Source: Parvularcula oceani (lineage in GTDB: Bacteria > Pseudomonadota > Alphaproteobacteria > Caulobacterales > Parvularculaceae). Taken from it: a DNA stretch of 64,000 nucleotides. Location: assembly GCF_000733125.1 (NCBI RefSeq), contig NZ_JPHU01000001.1:124001-188000 (forward strand), read 5' to 3'. The notes under the pieces were generated by a model that saw only the letters and a program-made list of their open reading frames with translations, was not told the origin of the DNA and did no database searches. Of the stretch, positions 1 through 8,810 are shown in pieces (within the stretch, counting starts at the first letter, position 1; the number at the start of each line of letters is the position of its first letter). Made by a program: the position numbers and the translations under genes.

Positions 1-452
1 GGCACCAGTGGCGATGAGCCGGTGGCGAGGACGAAGTGATCGGCATGCACCTCGGTCTTGCCGGCGACCAGGCTTTTCGGGCCGGTGAAACGCGCTTCCT
101 CCCGCAGAACCGTGCAGCCCAGCCCCTCGAATCGCTCCTGGCTGTCATTGGGGGCGATGGCATCGATGACGCCGCGTATGTGGTCGTGGACGGCCGCATA
201 ATCGACGCGCACCTCTCCCGTGTGCACGCCGAACCGCTCCGCCTCCCGCGCATGCTGCGCCGCCTTGCCTGCCGCCAGCAGCGCCTTGGACGGCACGCAG
301 CCCCAGTTCAGGCAGTCCCCGCCCATCTCCCCGCGCTCGATCAGGACGACGTCGCGGCCGAGCTGCGCCGCCCCGGCCGCGACGGACAGGCCGCCAGAGC
401 CGGCGCCGATGACGCAGATGTCGGTATCGATTCTCCGCAGGGGCTCGCTCAA
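1..452 (-). CDS. FAD-dependent pyridine nucleotide-disulfide oxidoreductase (mercuric reductase/LpdA-like), C-terminus cut by window edge
   Basis: The reverse strand encodes the N-terminal ~150 residues of a class I flavin disulfide reductase. An FAD-binding GAGSGG loop lies near residue 15, and the redox-active motif GGDCLNWGCVPSK follows about 30 residues later. The best start is TTG at 450-452, because it overlaps the TGA stop of the upstream TVP38 gene (TTGA) and is followed at once by the conserved beta strand DICVIGAGSGG. The rest runs off the left edge. Pairing of such reductases with TVP38/TMEM64 membrane proteins is common and suggests a joint membrane redox function, but the substrate cannot be read here. 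It could equally be called a mercuric reductase-like or dihydrolipoyl dehydrogenase-like protein; the C-terminal half would decide. Confidence 0.85.
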   Translation of the reverse strand, partial: MSEPLRRIDTDICVIGAGSGGLSVAAGAAQLGRDVVLIERGEMGGDCLNWGCVPSKALLAAGKAAQHAREAERFGVHTGEVRVDYAAVHDHIRGVIDAIAPNDSQERFEGLGCTVLREEARFTGPKSLVAGKTEVHADHFVLATGSSPLV

Positions 453-1210
453 CTGTCTCTCCTCCGCATACGTTTATAGACGACCGGGATCAGCGCGAGG
501 ATCACAAGTCCGATCAGGGGCAGCAGCGTTTCCGCCTGCAGCAGCACCTCCCCGCCGCCGAGCTCGTCCGAGGATGCGACGCCCGCCGCGATGCCGCGGC
601 CGATGGACACGTAGACGAAAGAGCCCGGTATGATGCCGAACAGCGTGGCGAGCACATAGTTGCGCAGGCGCACGCCCAGGACGCCCGCGGCGATGTTGAT
701 CGCCCAGAAGGGAAAGAGCGGCACGAGGCGCAGGATGAACATGTAGCTGAGTTCGTCATCGCGGAAGCCGCGCTCCATGCGGCCGACAAAGCCCTTCGCC
801 CGCTCGCGCAGCGCGTCGCCGAAGACGGTTCTGGCCGCAAGATAGAGCAGCACCGCCCCGATCGTCGCGCCCGCGACGACGGCCGCCGTTCCGATCCAGA
901 GCCCGAAGAAGAACCCGCCCGCGACCGTCAGCGCCGAGGCGCCGGGAAAGGAGATCGCGACGAGCCCGGCATAGAGGAACACGTAGAGAAGCACGGAGAC
1001 CGCGAGCCGCTCGTCGATCCAGGTGCCGAGGGCCGCCTGGTTCTCGCGCAGCGCAGCGAGGGAGAGATAGTCGCCGATGCCGAGCGCGAAGGCGGCGGCC
1101 AGAGCGGCGGCGATGGCGAGGACGGGCAGCAGGCGCCGGATCGGCACGCGGCGCCTGGCCGGTGCCGGCACCGCGGTGGCTGCGCCGTCGGAAAACTTCG
1201 ATGCGGTCAT
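449..1210 (-). CDS. TVP38/TMEM64 family (DedA/VTT-domain) membrane protein
   Basis: The 253-residue protein has a short basic N-terminus, a first membrane helix at about residues 28-45, and the VTT core with further helices around 70-200. The core carries the family-typical FPGASALTVAGGFFFG segment and the RLVPLFPFWAINIAAG segment. DedA/VTT proteins are linked to lipid scrambling and membrane integrity; the role of the TVP38 branch is less clear. The stop overlaps the start of the disulfide reductase gene, so the two are probably translationally coupled. It is divergent from rpmH. Family assignment is secure; the function is not. Confidence 0.88.
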   Translation of the reverse strand: MTASKFSDGAATAVPAPARRRVPIRRLLPVLAIAAALAAAFALGIGDYLSLAALRENQAALGTWIDERLAVSVLLYVFLYAGLVAISFPGASALTVAGGFFFGLWIGTAAVVAGATIGAVLLYLAARTVFGDALRERAKGFVGRMERGFRDDELSYMFILRLVPLFPFWAINIAAGVLGVRLRNYVLATLFGIIPGSFVYVSIGRGIAAGVASSDELGGGEVLLQAETLLPLIGLVILALIPVVYKRMRRRDS

Positions 1211-1288
1211 GGAGGGTCCGGTTGCTCGCGATCAGCTCTTGAGCATATTGCGACGCATGGCCGAGGCGAGCTTGGCGCGCAGTCCTTC

Positions 1289-1317
1289 TTGACCCTTCGC
1301 GATCTGCGTCCTAGAGG
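1289..1317 (+). promoter_or_regulatory. Probable sigma-70 promoter for rpmH-rnpA-yidC
   Basis: TTGACC at 1289-1294 and TAGAGG at 1312-1317 are separated by exactly 17 bases. They lie 37 bases ahead of the rpmH start codon in the divergent spacer. The match is read from sequence only. Confidence 0.5.
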
Positions 1318-1353
1318 CCCCGTTCGATTTTCAATCCCTCTCCGAGGCCCGTC

Positions 1354-1488
1354 ATGAAACGCACTTTCCAGCCGAGCAATCTCAAGCGCAAGCGCCGTCA
1401 CGGCTTCCGCGCGCGCAAGAGCACCGTGGGCGGCCGCAAGGTCCTTGCCGCACGCCGCTCCAAGGGCCGCAACAAGCTTTCCGCTTAA
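1354..1488 (+). CDS. rpmH: 50S ribosomal protein L34
   Basis: This 44-residue, very basic protein starts [18 protein letters not shown] and ends SKGRNKLSA, the complete L34 sequence pattern. L34 is a small structural protein of the large ribosomal subunit. It is followed by rnpA, yidC and yihA, the usual bacterial order. The start of rnpA as called lies inside its 3' end. Confidence 0.97.
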   Translation: MKRTFQPSNLKRKRRHGFRARKSTVGGRKVLAARRSKGRNKLSA

Positions 1489-1822
1489 GCTGCCGCCTTA
1501 TACCGTCCTCCGGCGCCGGGCAGATTTCCTGCGCCTGCGCAAGGGACGGCGCCGGGGCACGCCGGCCTTCTTGCTTCAGAGCCTGCCCAATGGGTCGGCT
1601 GAAATGCGGGTCGGCTTCACCGTCACGAAGAAGATCGGCAATGCGGTCTGCCGGAACCGGATCAAGCGCCGGTTCCGCGCGGCCGCGCGGCAGGTTCTGC
1701 CGGAGCATGGACGCCCCGGCATGGACTATGTCCTGATCGCCCGGCCGGGCGCCGCGGAACGGCCCTTCGATGCTCTTCTTGACGATCTCCGCGGCGCGCT
1801 CATAGACCGCGCGAACGGTTGA
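1445..1822 (+). CDS. rnpA: Ribonuclease P protein component
   Basis: RnpA binds the catalytic RNase P RNA and helps mature the 5' ends of tRNAs. The family core is clear: [21 protein letters not shown], then [24 protein letters not shown] (the RNR motif that contacts RNA). The only ordinary start codon in frame is TTG at 1445, inside rpmH, giving 125 residues. The conserved part begins near 1490, so the true start may be a non-ATG codon there; the N-terminal ~14 residues are therefore doubtful. A yidD gene, often found between rnpA and yidC, is absent: only 62 bases separate rnpA from yidC. Confidence 0.92.
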   Translation: MPHAAPRAATSFPLKLPPYTVLRRRADFLRLRKGRRRGTPAFLLQSLPNGSAEMRVGFTVTKKIGNAVCRNRIKRRFRAAARQVLPEHGRPGMDYVLIARPGAAERPFDALLDDLRGALIDRANG

Positions 1823-1884
1823 CCGAGCTCACCTTCGCACAAATGTGAGTTCCGCGCCGCCGCCCGCTGCCGAACGGAACCTCC

Positions 1885-3666
1885 ATGGACCGCAATCTCA
1901 TTCTCGCGCTCGTCCTGACCGGGCTGATCCTGATCGGGTGGAACCAGCTCGTCCTCTCGCCGCAGCAGGAGGCCTTCGAGGCTCAGCAGCGCGAAGCGGG
2001 CATCGAAGCGGCAGAGCGCGCGGGCGCGGACGTGACTGCCGGTCTCGAAGCCCCCGCCGTCGATGCCACGCTCAGCAGGATCGACGCGCTCAAGGCCGCG
2101 CCGGGCCGCGTTCCGATCGACACGCCGGAGCTGACCGGTTCGATCAATCTGCGCGGCGCCAGGCTCGACGACCTCACGCTCAAGAACTACCACATCGAGA
2201 CCGACGAGGACTCCCCGCGGGTGATCCTGCTCAGCCCGGCCCGCTCCGGCATCGCCCAATATGTCATTCCCGGCATGGCGGTGGGCGCGGATGTCGGAGA
2301 CCGCGCCGTATGGGAAGCTCAGGAAGGCGCTGTCCTGACGCCCTCGACGCCCGTCACTCTCACCCGCGCCTCGAACGGGATCGAGCATCGGCTGACCTTC
2401 TCGATCGATGACCGCTACCTCATCTCGACCGAGCATACGGTGGTGAACGCCACCGGCGAGGCGCAGACCCTCCTGCCCTTCTCCCTCGTCATGCAGCGAG
2501 GCATTCCAGAGAACCTGCGCAAGGGCGCGATCCTGTTCGAAGGCCCCGTCACCGTCGCGGGCGACCGTCTGATGGAGCGCAAATACAACAAGGTCATCAA
2601 GAAGGGCGGCTTCGCGCAGGAAGGCGTCGGCGGCTGGGTCGGGATGAGCTCGAAATACTGGCTCTCGGCCGCCATCCCGCCGCAGGACGTGCCCTTCGAA
2701 GCCGAGGTGAAGCAGCTCGGCACGGCGGACGATCCGGTCTTCCGTACCTCCTATCAGCTCGATCCGACGATCCTTCAGCCCGGAGAGCGCGCGACGGTCG
2801 CGGGCGAGATCTTCGCCGGTCCAAAGCGGGTCTCCCTCCTGCGCGAATATGAGCGCGAGGTCGGCATCCATGATTTCGACAAGGCGATCGACTGGGGCTT
2901 CCTGTTCTTCCTGACCCAGCCGATCTTCGCCGGTCTCCAGTTCTTCGCGAACATCTTCGGCAATTGGGGCGTCGCCATCCTCGCCCTGACGCTGGTCATC
3001 AAGGCGATCCTCTTCCCGCTCGCCAACGCCTCCTACCGGTCGATGGCGAAGATGCGGAAAGTCCAGCCCGAGGTCGCGGCGCTGCGCGAGCGCCACAAGG
3101 ACGACCAGATGAAGATGCAGCAGGAAATGATGGCGCTCTACAAGCGCCACAAGATCAATCCTGCCGCAGGCTGCCTGCCGATCCTGGCGCAGATGCCGAT
3201 CTTCTTCGCGCTCTACAAAGTGCTCTTCACCACGATCGAGCTGCGCCACCAGCCCTTCCTCTATATCGAGGACCTTTCGGAGCAGGACCCGACGACCATC
3301 TTCAACCTGTTCGGCCTCCTGCCCTATGATCCGAGCGTGGTGCCGGTGGTCGGCGCGTTCCTGGGCATCGGCATCCTGCCGCTCCTCATGGGTATCGCCA
3401 TGTGGGTGCAGACCAAGCTGAACCCGCCGCCGCCCGATCCGATGCAGGCGAAGATCTTCGGCCTGATGCCTTTCTTCTTCGTCTTCATCTTCGCGCCCTT
3501 CGCGGCGGGCCTCGTGCTCTACTGGTTCTGGAACACGCTGCTCGGCGTCATCCAGCAATATGTGATCATGAAGCGGGCGGGCGCCGATCCGGACATTCTC
3601 GGCAATATCAAGTCGAGCTTCGGCAGGAAGCGGCTCGCCGCGAACACGAACAAGCCTGCCGAATAG
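1885..3666 (+). CDS. yidC: Membrane protein insertase YidC
   Basis: YidC inserts and folds inner-membrane proteins, alone or with SecYEG. The 593-residue length fits the Gram-negative form. An N-terminal signal-anchor helix (about residues 5-22) is followed by the large periplasmic P1 domain (about 55-330). The five-helix insertase core then runs from about 335, with [21 protein letters not shown] in the conserved centre and a basic C-terminal tail. It sits between rnpA and the GTPase gene yihA, two bases before the latter's ATG, so the block is probably one operon. Confidence 0.97.
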   Translation: MDRNLILALVLTGLILIGWNQLVLSPQQEAFEAQQREAGIEAAERAGADVTAGLEAPAVDATLSRIDALKAAPGRVPIDTPELTGSINLRGARLDDLTLKNYHIETDEDSPRVILLSPARSGIAQYVIPGMAVGADVGDRAVWEAQEGAVLTPSTPVTLTRASNGIEHRLTFSIDDRYLISTEHTVVNATGEAQTLLPFSLVMQRGIPENLRKGAILFEGPVTVAGDRLMERKYNKVIKKGGFAQEGVGGWVGMSSKYWLSAAIPPQDVPFEAEVKQLGTADDPVFRTSYQLDPTILQPGERATVAGEIFAGPKRVSLLREYEREVGIHDFDKAIDWGFLFFLTQPIFAGLQFFANIFGNWGVAILALTLVIKAILFPLANASYRSMAKMRKVQPEVAALRERHKDDQMKMQQEMMALYKRHKINPAAGCLPILAQMPIFFALYKVLFTTIELRHQPFLYIEDLSEQDPTTIFNLFGLLPYDPSVVPVVGAFLGIGILPLLMGIAMWVQTKLNPPPPDPMQAKIFGLMPFFFVFIFAPFAAGLVLYWFWNTLLGVIQQYVIMKRAGADPDILGNIKSSFGRKRLAANTNKPAE

Positions 3667-3668
3667 GC

Positions 3669-4286
3669 ATGACGCCCGAGGACGCACGCAAACTCTTCGC
3701 CGGCCCCTGCGATTTCTCGCTGGGGGTCGTGCGCATGGAGGACCTTCCCGAGGCCGACCTGCCGGAGGTCGCGTTCGCGGGGCGGTCCAATGTCGGCAAG
3801 TCGAGCCTCCTCAATGCGCTGACCGGCAGGAAGGCGCTGGCGCGGACCTCGAACACGCCCGGCCGCACGCGGGAGCTCAATTTCTTCGACCTCGGCGGCC
3901 AGCTTCGCCTCGTCGACCTGCCGGGCTACGGCTATGCCCGCGCGAGCCGTAGCGACGTGGAAAGCTGGACCGGCCTGACGCTCGATTATCTGAGCGGGCG
4001 GCCCAATCTGCGGCGGGTCTGCGTGCTGATCGACAGCCGGCACGGGCTCAAGCCGGTGGACGCGACGACCATGGACACGCTCGACGTGGCAGCCGTGCCC
4101 TATCAGATCGTCCTGACCAAATCGGACAAGATCAAGCCGCCTGCCGCAAAGGCGGTGACGGCGGCCGTCGCCGAGGCGATCGCCAAGCGGCCCGCCGCGC
4201 ACCCGGACGTGCTGCTGACATCGTCGGAGAAAAATCTCGGCCTCGCCGAGCTGCGAACCGAGCTTGGCAGCCTGACCGACAGCTAG
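3669..4286 (+). CDS. yihA: Ribosome biogenesis GTP-binding protein YihA/YsxC/EngB
   Basis: The 205-residue protein is a TrmE-Era-EngA-YihA-type GTPase acting in large-subunit assembly. Visible motifs are G1 GRSNVGKSS (residues ~38-46), G2 around [15 protein letters not shown]3 DLPGYGYA, G4 TKSD and a late SSEKNLGL (G5 region). The ATG at 3669 follows the yidC stop by two bases. A longer in-frame reading extends back into yidC, but it is a shadow of that gene. The 3' end overlaps the convergent TPM-domain gene by four bases. Confidence 0.95.
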   Translation: MTPEDARKLFAGPCDFSLGVVRMEDLPEADLPEVAFAGRSNVGKSSLLNALTGRKALARTSNTPGRTRELNFFDLGGQLRLVDLPGYGYARASRSDVESWTGLTLDYLSGRPNLRRVCVLIDSRHGLKPVDATTMDTLDVAAVPYQIVLTKSDKIKPPAAKAVTAAVAEAIAKRPAAHPDVLLTSSEKNLGLAELRTELGSLTDS

Positions 4287-4900
4287 GACCGGACGATCAG
4301 GTCGGGCAGCTCGTTCCGGTCGGCGTCGTCCGGCGGCAGGTGCGGCGCGAGAAGCTCGGCGGCCCGGGCGGCTGCCTCCTCCAGCCCTGCGACCGTCTCG
4401 CGCGCCTTCATGCGCCGCGCGAGATGCCCTGCGAGCCCGCGCCATTCGGCGGGACTGACCGCCGCGCCCGCTGCGTCGTCGTAGAGCAGCTCGACCATGC
4501 GCTCCTCGAACGCCACGAAGATCAGCACCGCCGCCCTCGCCCGGGTCCGCCGCAGGCCGTGGGCATAGAACTGCGCCTCGGCCGCCGCGCGGACATCCCG
4601 CTCGCGCCGCGCCCGCCCCACAATGCGCCGCCCGAGCGACATCGCCGGGAACGAGACGCCCAGAAGGATGAAGAGCACGAGCTGGGCGAGCCAGATGAAG
4701 AGCGCGGGGACCGTCGGAAAGGCCAAAAGCAGGCCCGGCAACGCCAGCGCCAGGACGGCTGCGAGCAGGAATTCGAGCGCGCGGTAATCGGTTGCGGCCT
4801 GCACCACCATCACCACGATCTCCGCGCCGCAGGCCCGCTCGGCCGTCGCGACCGCCGCCTCTATCCGTGCGCGCTCTTCCTCCTCGAACAGGTCTACCAT
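4283..4900 (-). CDS. TPM-domain membrane protein (second TPM gene of the lemA operon)
   Basis: The 205-residue protein begins with a TPM-like segment ([27 protein letters not shown]), then has two membrane helices at about residues 45-85 and a soluble C-terminal part. TPM domains are often found beside LemA proteins. Some have been linked to photosystem repair or phosphatase-like activity, but in bacteria the role is mostly unknown. Its start overlaps the end of the preceding TPM gene, and it is the last gene of lemA-TPM-TPM. Confidence 0.8.
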   Translation of the reverse strand: MVDLFEEEERARIEAAVATAERACGAEIVVMVVQAATDYRALEFLLAAVLALALPGLLLAFPTVPALFIWLAQLVLFILLGVSFPAMSLGRRIVGRARRERDVRAAAEAQFYAHGLRRTRARAAVLIFVAFEERMVELLYDDAAGAAVSPAEWRGLAGHLARRMKARETVAGLEEAAARAAELLAPHLPPDDADRNELPDLIVRS

Positions 4901-5742
4901 GATCCCGATGCGCCTCCTCCGCCGAAACTGCCGCCGCCGCCCGTGAAGCCGCCCGACACTCCGCCATGGCCGAAGCCGCCGCCCGAAGAGAAGCCGCCAC
5001 GCCTGCCGCCGCTCGCGGCCTGCGCGGCGATGATCCAGGCGAGGCTGTCGAGTGCGGGATCATGACGCCGATGCCGACGATGCTCCGGATCGGAGTCGAA
5101 CACGACCCGCCTCCGCCGGAGCCGGCTCAGAAGCGGCGGCAGGACGAACAGGAGAACGAAGATCAGAAGCGGCCAGGGCATGCCGCCCTCGCCATCGGCC
5201 ATGGGACGCTCGCCCGCGCGTTCGCGCCGGTCCTGCCACTCGCTCCCCTCGCCGGACAGGACGGCGATCATGGCCTCGGCGCCGGCCGTGACGCCCCCGG
5301 CATAGTCGCCTTCGCGAAAGCGCGGCAGCACGGCCCGGCGCAGAATGGTCGAGGTCACGGCATCGGTCAGCTCGGGTTCGAGCCCGTAGCCGACCTCGAT
5401 CCGCACCGCGCGCTCGTTCGGCGCGACGATCAGCAGCGCGCCATTGTCGAGCGCGCGGCCCGCTTCGCTCTCAGCGACCCCGATGCCCCAGGCGCGGCCG
5501 AGGCGGTAGCCGTATTCCTCGATCTCGAGCCCCTGAAGGTCCGGCACGGTGACGATGACGATCTGATCGGAGGAGCGCTCCTCCCACACCGCCAGGCTGC
5601 GGGTCAGGGCCGCCTCCGTTTCGGGGGGCAGGATCTCCGCCCCGTCGACCACCCGCCCCGTCAGCTCCGGAAACGATGGCTCCGCCGCCCGGGCGGGCAC
5701 AGCGAGGAGGAGGAGGCAGAAGAGAGCGATGCGCAGGCTCAC
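4894..5742 (-). CDS. TPM-domain protein with signal peptide and Gly/Ser-rich tail (YgcG-like)
   Basis: The 282-residue protein has an N-terminal signal sequence ending at about residue 19 (ARAAEPSFPEL). A TPM domain covers about 25-150, with QIVIVTVPDLQGLEIEEYGYRLGRAWGIG. A membrane helix lies near 190-208, then a basic stretch, and a C-terminal tail made almost only of glycine and serine with the short repeat GGG. That architecture is the usual YgcG-type partner of LemA. It overlaps lemA (ATGA) upstream and the second TPM gene downstream. Confidence 0.86.
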   Translation of the reverse strand: MSLRIALFCLLLLAVPARAAEPSFPELTGRVVDGAEILPPETEAALTRSLAVWEERSSDQIVIVTVPDLQGLEIEEYGYRLGRAWGIGVAESEAGRALDNGALLIVAPNERAVRIEVGYGLEPELTDAVTSTILRRAVLPRFREGDYAGGVTAGAEAMIAVLSGEGSEWQDRRERAGERPMADGEGGMPWPLLIFVLLFVLPPLLSRLRRRRVVFDSDPEHRRHRRHDPALDSLAWIIAAQAASGGRRGGFSSGGGFGHGGVSGGFTGGGGSFGGGGASGSW

Positions 5743-6326
5743 CCGTCCGTGCCGAAGGAGACCTCCGGCGCCTCCTGCGCTTGCGGCGCCGCTTCGAAGG
5801 GCGCGGCGCGCTCATAGCCGCCATTGAAGATCGCCGCGACCCAGCGGTCGGGCAGAACCATGAACTCGCGATTATAGTCCTGCACCGTCGCGATATAGTC
5901 GCGGCGGGCGATGGCGATCCTGTTCTCGGTGCCTTCGAGCTGCGACTGGAGGGCGAGGAAGTTCTCGTTGGAGCGCAGCTCGGGATAGCGCTCGACCGTC
6001 ACGAGAAGGCGCGACAGCGCGCCCGAGAGCTGCTGCTGCGCCGCCTCGAACTGCGCGACCCTTTGCGGGTCGGTCAGGTCGTCGGCGCTCAACTGGATCG
6101 AGCTCGCCCGCGAGCGCGCCTCGACCACCTCCCGCAGGACGTCCCGCTCCTGCTGCGCATAGCCTTCGACCGTGCGCACGAGATTGGGGATCAGGTCCGC
6201 CCGGCGCTGATACTGGTTCTGCACCTCCGCCCAGGCGGCATCGACCGTATTGCGCTTGTCGGGCACGTCATTGATGCCGCATGCCGAGAGGCACAGCAGC
6301 GCGGCGAGGAACAGGATCGGTCGCAT
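5739..6326 (-). CDS. lemA: LemA family lipoprotein
   Basis: Starting at 6326 the product is 195 residues with a lipoprotein signal peptide (MRPILFLAALLCLSAC, Cys16). The LemA core follows: AWAEVQNQYQRRADLIPNLVRTVEGYA, a long helical bundle, and the late YNREFMVLPDRW segment. LemA proteins are predicted envelope coiled bundles of unknown biochemical role. A longer reading back to 6617 has no signal peptide and overlaps the region facing the divergent transporter gene, so the shorter start is preferred. It is the first gene of lemA-TPM-TPM, with 4-base overlaps downstream. Confidence 0.9.
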   Translation of the reverse strand: MRPILFLAALLCLSACGINDVPDKRNTVDAAWAEVQNQYQRRADLIPNLVRTVEGYAQQERDVLREVVEARSRASSIQLSADDLTDPQRVAQFEAAQQQLSGALSRLLVTVERYPELRSNENFLALQSQLEGTENRIAIARRDYIATVQDYNREFMVLPDRWVAAIFNGGYERAAPFEAAPQAQEAPEVSFGTDG

Positions 6327-6509
6327 CACGCGCTCCCTTGGCATTGATTCCAGCGGACCGGAAGAGACGATGTTTCGCGCTCCCGATCCAGCCTGCGGCA
6401 CAGCCGCTTCGAAGGCGCGCGGCGGCTTGCCGGAAGGCAAGGGAGCCGTCATGTAGCCCAGCATGACGCCGCGCCTCTCCTCTTCCCGGCGAGCAGCCCC
6501 CTCCGCACG

Positions 6510-7685
6510 ATGAGCGCCAGCACTCAGGACGCTGCGCCCGCGGCGACGCGGGAGCGGATGCTCGGCCTTTTCGCAGCCATCGCCGCGATCTCGGTCGCCG
6601 GCGCCGGATTCGGGCATTCTATTCCGCTCTTCGCGGTGCTGCTCGAGCGCTATGGCGCCTCTGACTTCGTCATCGGAGCGAATACCGGCGTCGGCGCGAT
6701 CGCCGTCGTCGTCGCAACGCCGCTCTATCCGCGGCTCATCGCGCGCCTCGGGCTCAAGCGCTTCCTGCTTCTGAGCATCGCGGTGATGATCGGGCCCTAT
6801 CTCGCCATCTACGCGGCGGGCGACTTCATTCCGGCCTGGTATCCTCTGCGCTTCCTCTTCAGCATGGGGGCATCGGGCATGTTCGTGGGCTCCGAGGTCT
6901 GGATCAACGGCGCCGCCCCGCCCGAGCGGCGTGGCCAGATGATCGGCATCTACTCGACCTGCCTCGCGCTCGGCTTCGCCCTAGGCCCCCTCATGCTGTC
7001 GCGGACAGGCTATGACGGGATCGCGCCCTTCCTCGCGGGGATCGGGATCTTCTCCCTCGCCGCCATCCCGATCCTGCTCGCCCGCGCGCCGCGCGCGCAG
7101 CCGGAAGGCTCCGAAATGCGGGTCCTGCCCGTGATGAAGACCGCGCCCGTGACATTCGGCGCGTCATCCGTCTTCGGCGCCGTCGAGAGCGCGACGCTCG
7201 TCTTCCTGCCGGTGCTGGCGATCGAGGTCGGATTCGGCGAGCGTGTCGCGGCAGAAGTGGTCACGGCCTACGGGATCGGCCTTCTCGCCCTGCAATATCT
7301 GATCGGCCAGGCCGCCGACCGAATCGGCATTCTGCGCATGCTGCTCGGCTGCGCGCTCGGCGCGACGCTGGCGGCCGCCGCCCTGCCGCTGGCGGACGAC
7401 GCGGTTCCGAGCCTCTTCGTCTGCGTCTTCTTCCTTGGGGGGCTGGTCGGCGGCATCTCGACCACCGGGCTGATCCTGCTCGGCGACCGGTTCCAAGGCC
7501 CGCGCCTTACCGCGGCGAGCACGGGCTATGCTCTGGCTTGGGGCCTCGGCGCGATCGTCGGGCCGATGGCCGCGGGCGCGATTCGCGGAACGGCCGGCCA
7601 TGAAGGCATGACCATCCTGATCGTCGCAATCCTTGCGGCTTATGCGTGCGCGGTTTTCGCGCGGCGCGGAGCGGATCTGCCGTAA
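6510..7685 (+). CDS. Major facilitator superfamily transporter
   Basis: The 391-residue protein has about twelve hydrophobic helices and the MFS-like loop YPRLIARLGLKRFLL between helices 2 and 3. Overall it resembles the YcaD-like branch. The substrate is unknown. It is divergent from lemA across a 183-base spacer. Its last 46 bases overlap the end of the convergent gene at 7640-8044. Confidence 0.82.
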   Translation: MSASTQDAAPAATRERMLGLFAAIAAISVAGAGFGHSIPLFAVLLERYGASDFVIGANTGVGAIAVVVATPLYPRLIARLGLKRFLLLSIAVMIGPYLAIYAAGDFIPAWYPLRFLFSMGASGMFVGSEVWINGAAPPERRGQMIGIYSTCLALGFALGPLMLSRTGYDGIAPFLAGIGIFSLAAIPILLARAPRAQPEGSEMRVLPVMKTAPVTFGASSVFGAVESATLVFLPVLAIEVGFGERVAAEVVTAYGIGLLALQYLIGQAADRIGILRMLLGCALGATLAAAALPLADDAVPSLFVCVFFLGGLVGGISTTGLILLGDRFQGPRLTAASTGYALAWGLGAIVGPMAAGAIRGTAGHEGMTILIVAILAAYACAVFARRGADLP

Positions 7686-8044
7686 GCGGCGCAGGCCGCC
7701 GGGGCGAGCGCTTCGGTGAAATCGGCAACGCCGTTGCGCCGGATCAGCCAGCGCGCGGCGCTGTCGGCTGCATCCCAATCGTTCTCGGCGACCGCGCGGG
7801 CGACCTTGAGGAGCGTCCGTTCATCGTGGCTGGGCACGATGCCCTCTCCGATCCGCAAGGGGCGGCGCGCATTGCGAGCAAGCGCGCTCGCGGCTCTCGA
7901 AAAGGCCCATCCCGCGACACGCCCCTCGGCGCGACCGGGATATTGCGCGAGCGCCTCGGCCGAAGCGCGGCGTTCGGTCTCGTCCGCCGACCAGGCGGCG
8001 CGGAGATGGCGAAGCGTCCAGAGGTCGTCTTGGGTGATGCTCAT
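7640..8044 (-). CDS. Conserved-looking hypothetical protein beside a Fur-box-like site
   Basis: The 134-residue protein is mainly helical, rich in Ala and Arg, without signal peptide or membrane helix; I recognise no domain. The ATG at 8044 lies only a few bases from a strong Fur-box-like palindrome. No Shine-Dalgarno sequence fits in between, so the message would be nearly leaderless, or a later start is used. If the site is real, iron or metal control is the best hint of function. The 3' end overlaps the end of the transporter gene. Confidence 0.6.
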   Translation of the reverse strand: MSITQDDLWTLRHLRAAWSADETERRASAEALAQYPGRAEGRVAGWAFSRAASALARNARRPLRIGEGIVPSHDERTLLKVARAVAENDWDAADSAARWLIRRNGVADFTEALAPAACAAYGRSAPRRAKTAHA

Positions 8045-8046
8045 GC

Positions 8047-8065
8047 CGGAATGATAATCATTCTC
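8047..8065. promoter_or_regulatory. Fur-box-like operator
   Basis: The core AATGATAATCATT at 8050-8062 matches the central 13 positions of the classical 19-base Fur box exactly. Over all 19 positions I count 15 matches. It lies directly upstream of the minus-strand gene starting at 8044, where Fur with bound Fe2+ would block transcription. Confidence 0.6.
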
Positions 8066-8105
8066 ATTCCAGCTGCAAGCCCCTCCCGCTTACCGACCCG
8101 TCACG

Positions 8106-8144
8106 AAAAAGGGCCGGCCTGCATGGCGCAGGCCGGCCCTTTTT
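8106..8144. terminator. Strong intrinsic terminator, both directions
   Basis: Two perfect 17-base arms (8106-8122 and 8128-8144) surround a 5-base loop. The arms are GC-rich inside and end in AAAAA/TTTTT. It lies downstream of the small Cys protein gene (8165-8338) on the minus strand. Confidence 0.85.
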
Positions 8145-8164
8145 CCCTCACGGAAGGGGGGCGG

Positions 8165-8338
8165 TTAAGCCGCCGTCGTCTTGCCTTCCTTGGCATGGTC
8201 GGCCTGATATTCGCCGCACCAGTCCTGAGCGCCGACCGTCGGCCATTGGGCCTTGGCGTCCTGCTCTTTCGGCTGCGGGGCGTAGCGGCGGCATTGCGAG
8301 CCGTCTTCGTAGAAATGAGCGCAAGTTTGGCAGTGCAT
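8165..8338 (-). CDS. Small four-cysteine protein, possible metal or Fe-S binder
   Basis: The 57-residue product starts at ATG 8338, six bases after GGAGG. Its cysteines are Cys3 and Cys6 (CxxC), Cys16 and Cys41 (in WCGEY), a spacing that suggests one four-Cys metal or iron-sulfur site; this is inference. A longer in-frame reading to 8452 lacks a ribosome site and crosses the promoter region. A second Fur-box-like site lies about 120 bases upstream, and a strong terminator follows, so the gene is a single-gene unit. I recognise the general CxxC...C...WCGE pattern from small uncharacterised bacterial proteins but no function. Confidence 0.72.
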   Translation of the reverse strand: MHCQTCAHFYEDGSQCRRYAPQPKEQDAKAQWPTVGAQDWCGEYQADHAKEGKTTAA

Positions 8339-8453
8339 ATCAGCCTCCGTCGATCGATTACGTGTGTCCAACACCCTCCTACCAATTTGGTTCTGCCCGC
8401 TCAACAGCAAAAGGAAACTATGTTTGTTCCTTACTATGAAAGTCGTTCTCAAT

Positions 8454-8472
8454 TACTTTGATAATCATTCGC
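8454..8472. promoter_or_regulatory. Second Fur-box-like site
   Basis: TGATAATCATT at 8459-8469 matches the centre of the Fur consensus; 13 of 19 positions agree by my count. It lies between the small Cys protein gene (minus strand) and rpmG (plus strand) and overlaps neither predicted promoter core of rpmG. Confidence 0.42.
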
Positions 8473-8506
8473 ATCATTTCACAGCCAAGTGAGGTCCGGT
8501 TGCGCG

Positions 8507-8534
8507 TTGACACGCCGCGCCGCGCCGTTATTTT
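8507..8534 (+). promoter_or_regulatory. Probable sigma-70 promoter for rpmG
   Basis: TTGACA at 8507-8512 and TATTTT at 8529-8534 with a 16-base spacer, 36 bases ahead of the rpmG ATG. Confidence 0.5.
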
Positions 8535-8570
8535 CCCGCGTTCCGATCACCCGAACAGGGACGCCTCGTC

Positions 8571-8738
8571 ATGGCCAAACCGACCACCATCAAGATCCGC
8601 CTCAACTCCACGGCGGACACCGGCTACTTCTACGTGACCAAGAAGAACACGCGCACGATGACCGAGAAGATGGTCATGCGGAAATACGATCCGATCGCGC
8701 GCAAGCACGTCGACTTCAAGGAAGGCAAGATCAAGTAA
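8571..8738 (+). CDS. rpmG: 50S ribosomal protein L33
   Basis: The 55-residue product [20 protein letters not shown]... with [21 protein letters not shown] is a complete L33 of the cysteine-free type (no CxxC zinc ribbon), usual in Proteobacteria. It forms a monocistronic unit between its own promoter and a strong hairpin terminator. Confidence 0.97.
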   Translation: MAKPTTIKIRLNSTADTGYFYVTKKNTRTMTEKMVMRKYDPIARKHVDFKEGKIK

Positions 8739-8754
8739 GGTCTCGCGTTTCCTC

Positions 8755-8789
8755 AGGAAAAAGGGCGCCCCTCGGGGCGCCCTTTTCCT
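8755..8789. terminator. Bidirectional terminator between rpmG and the WrbA-like gene
   Basis: GGGCGCCCC (8763-8771) pairs perfectly with GGGGCGCCC (8774-8782) around a 2-base loop. The stem is extended by A- and T-runs on either side. It serves two convergent genes. Confidence 0.85.
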
Positions 8790-8810
8790 TTGCTCGTCGC
8801 TTGCCTGAAC

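Noticed and set aside
1726-3687. Long minus-strand reading frame opposite yidC
   Set aside because: A shadow of yidC in GC-rich DNA; its product is very rich in Arg/Asp/Glu/His with no recognisable domain. Similar long antisense frames opposite purL, tkt, dnaE, lysA and others are dismissed for the same reason.
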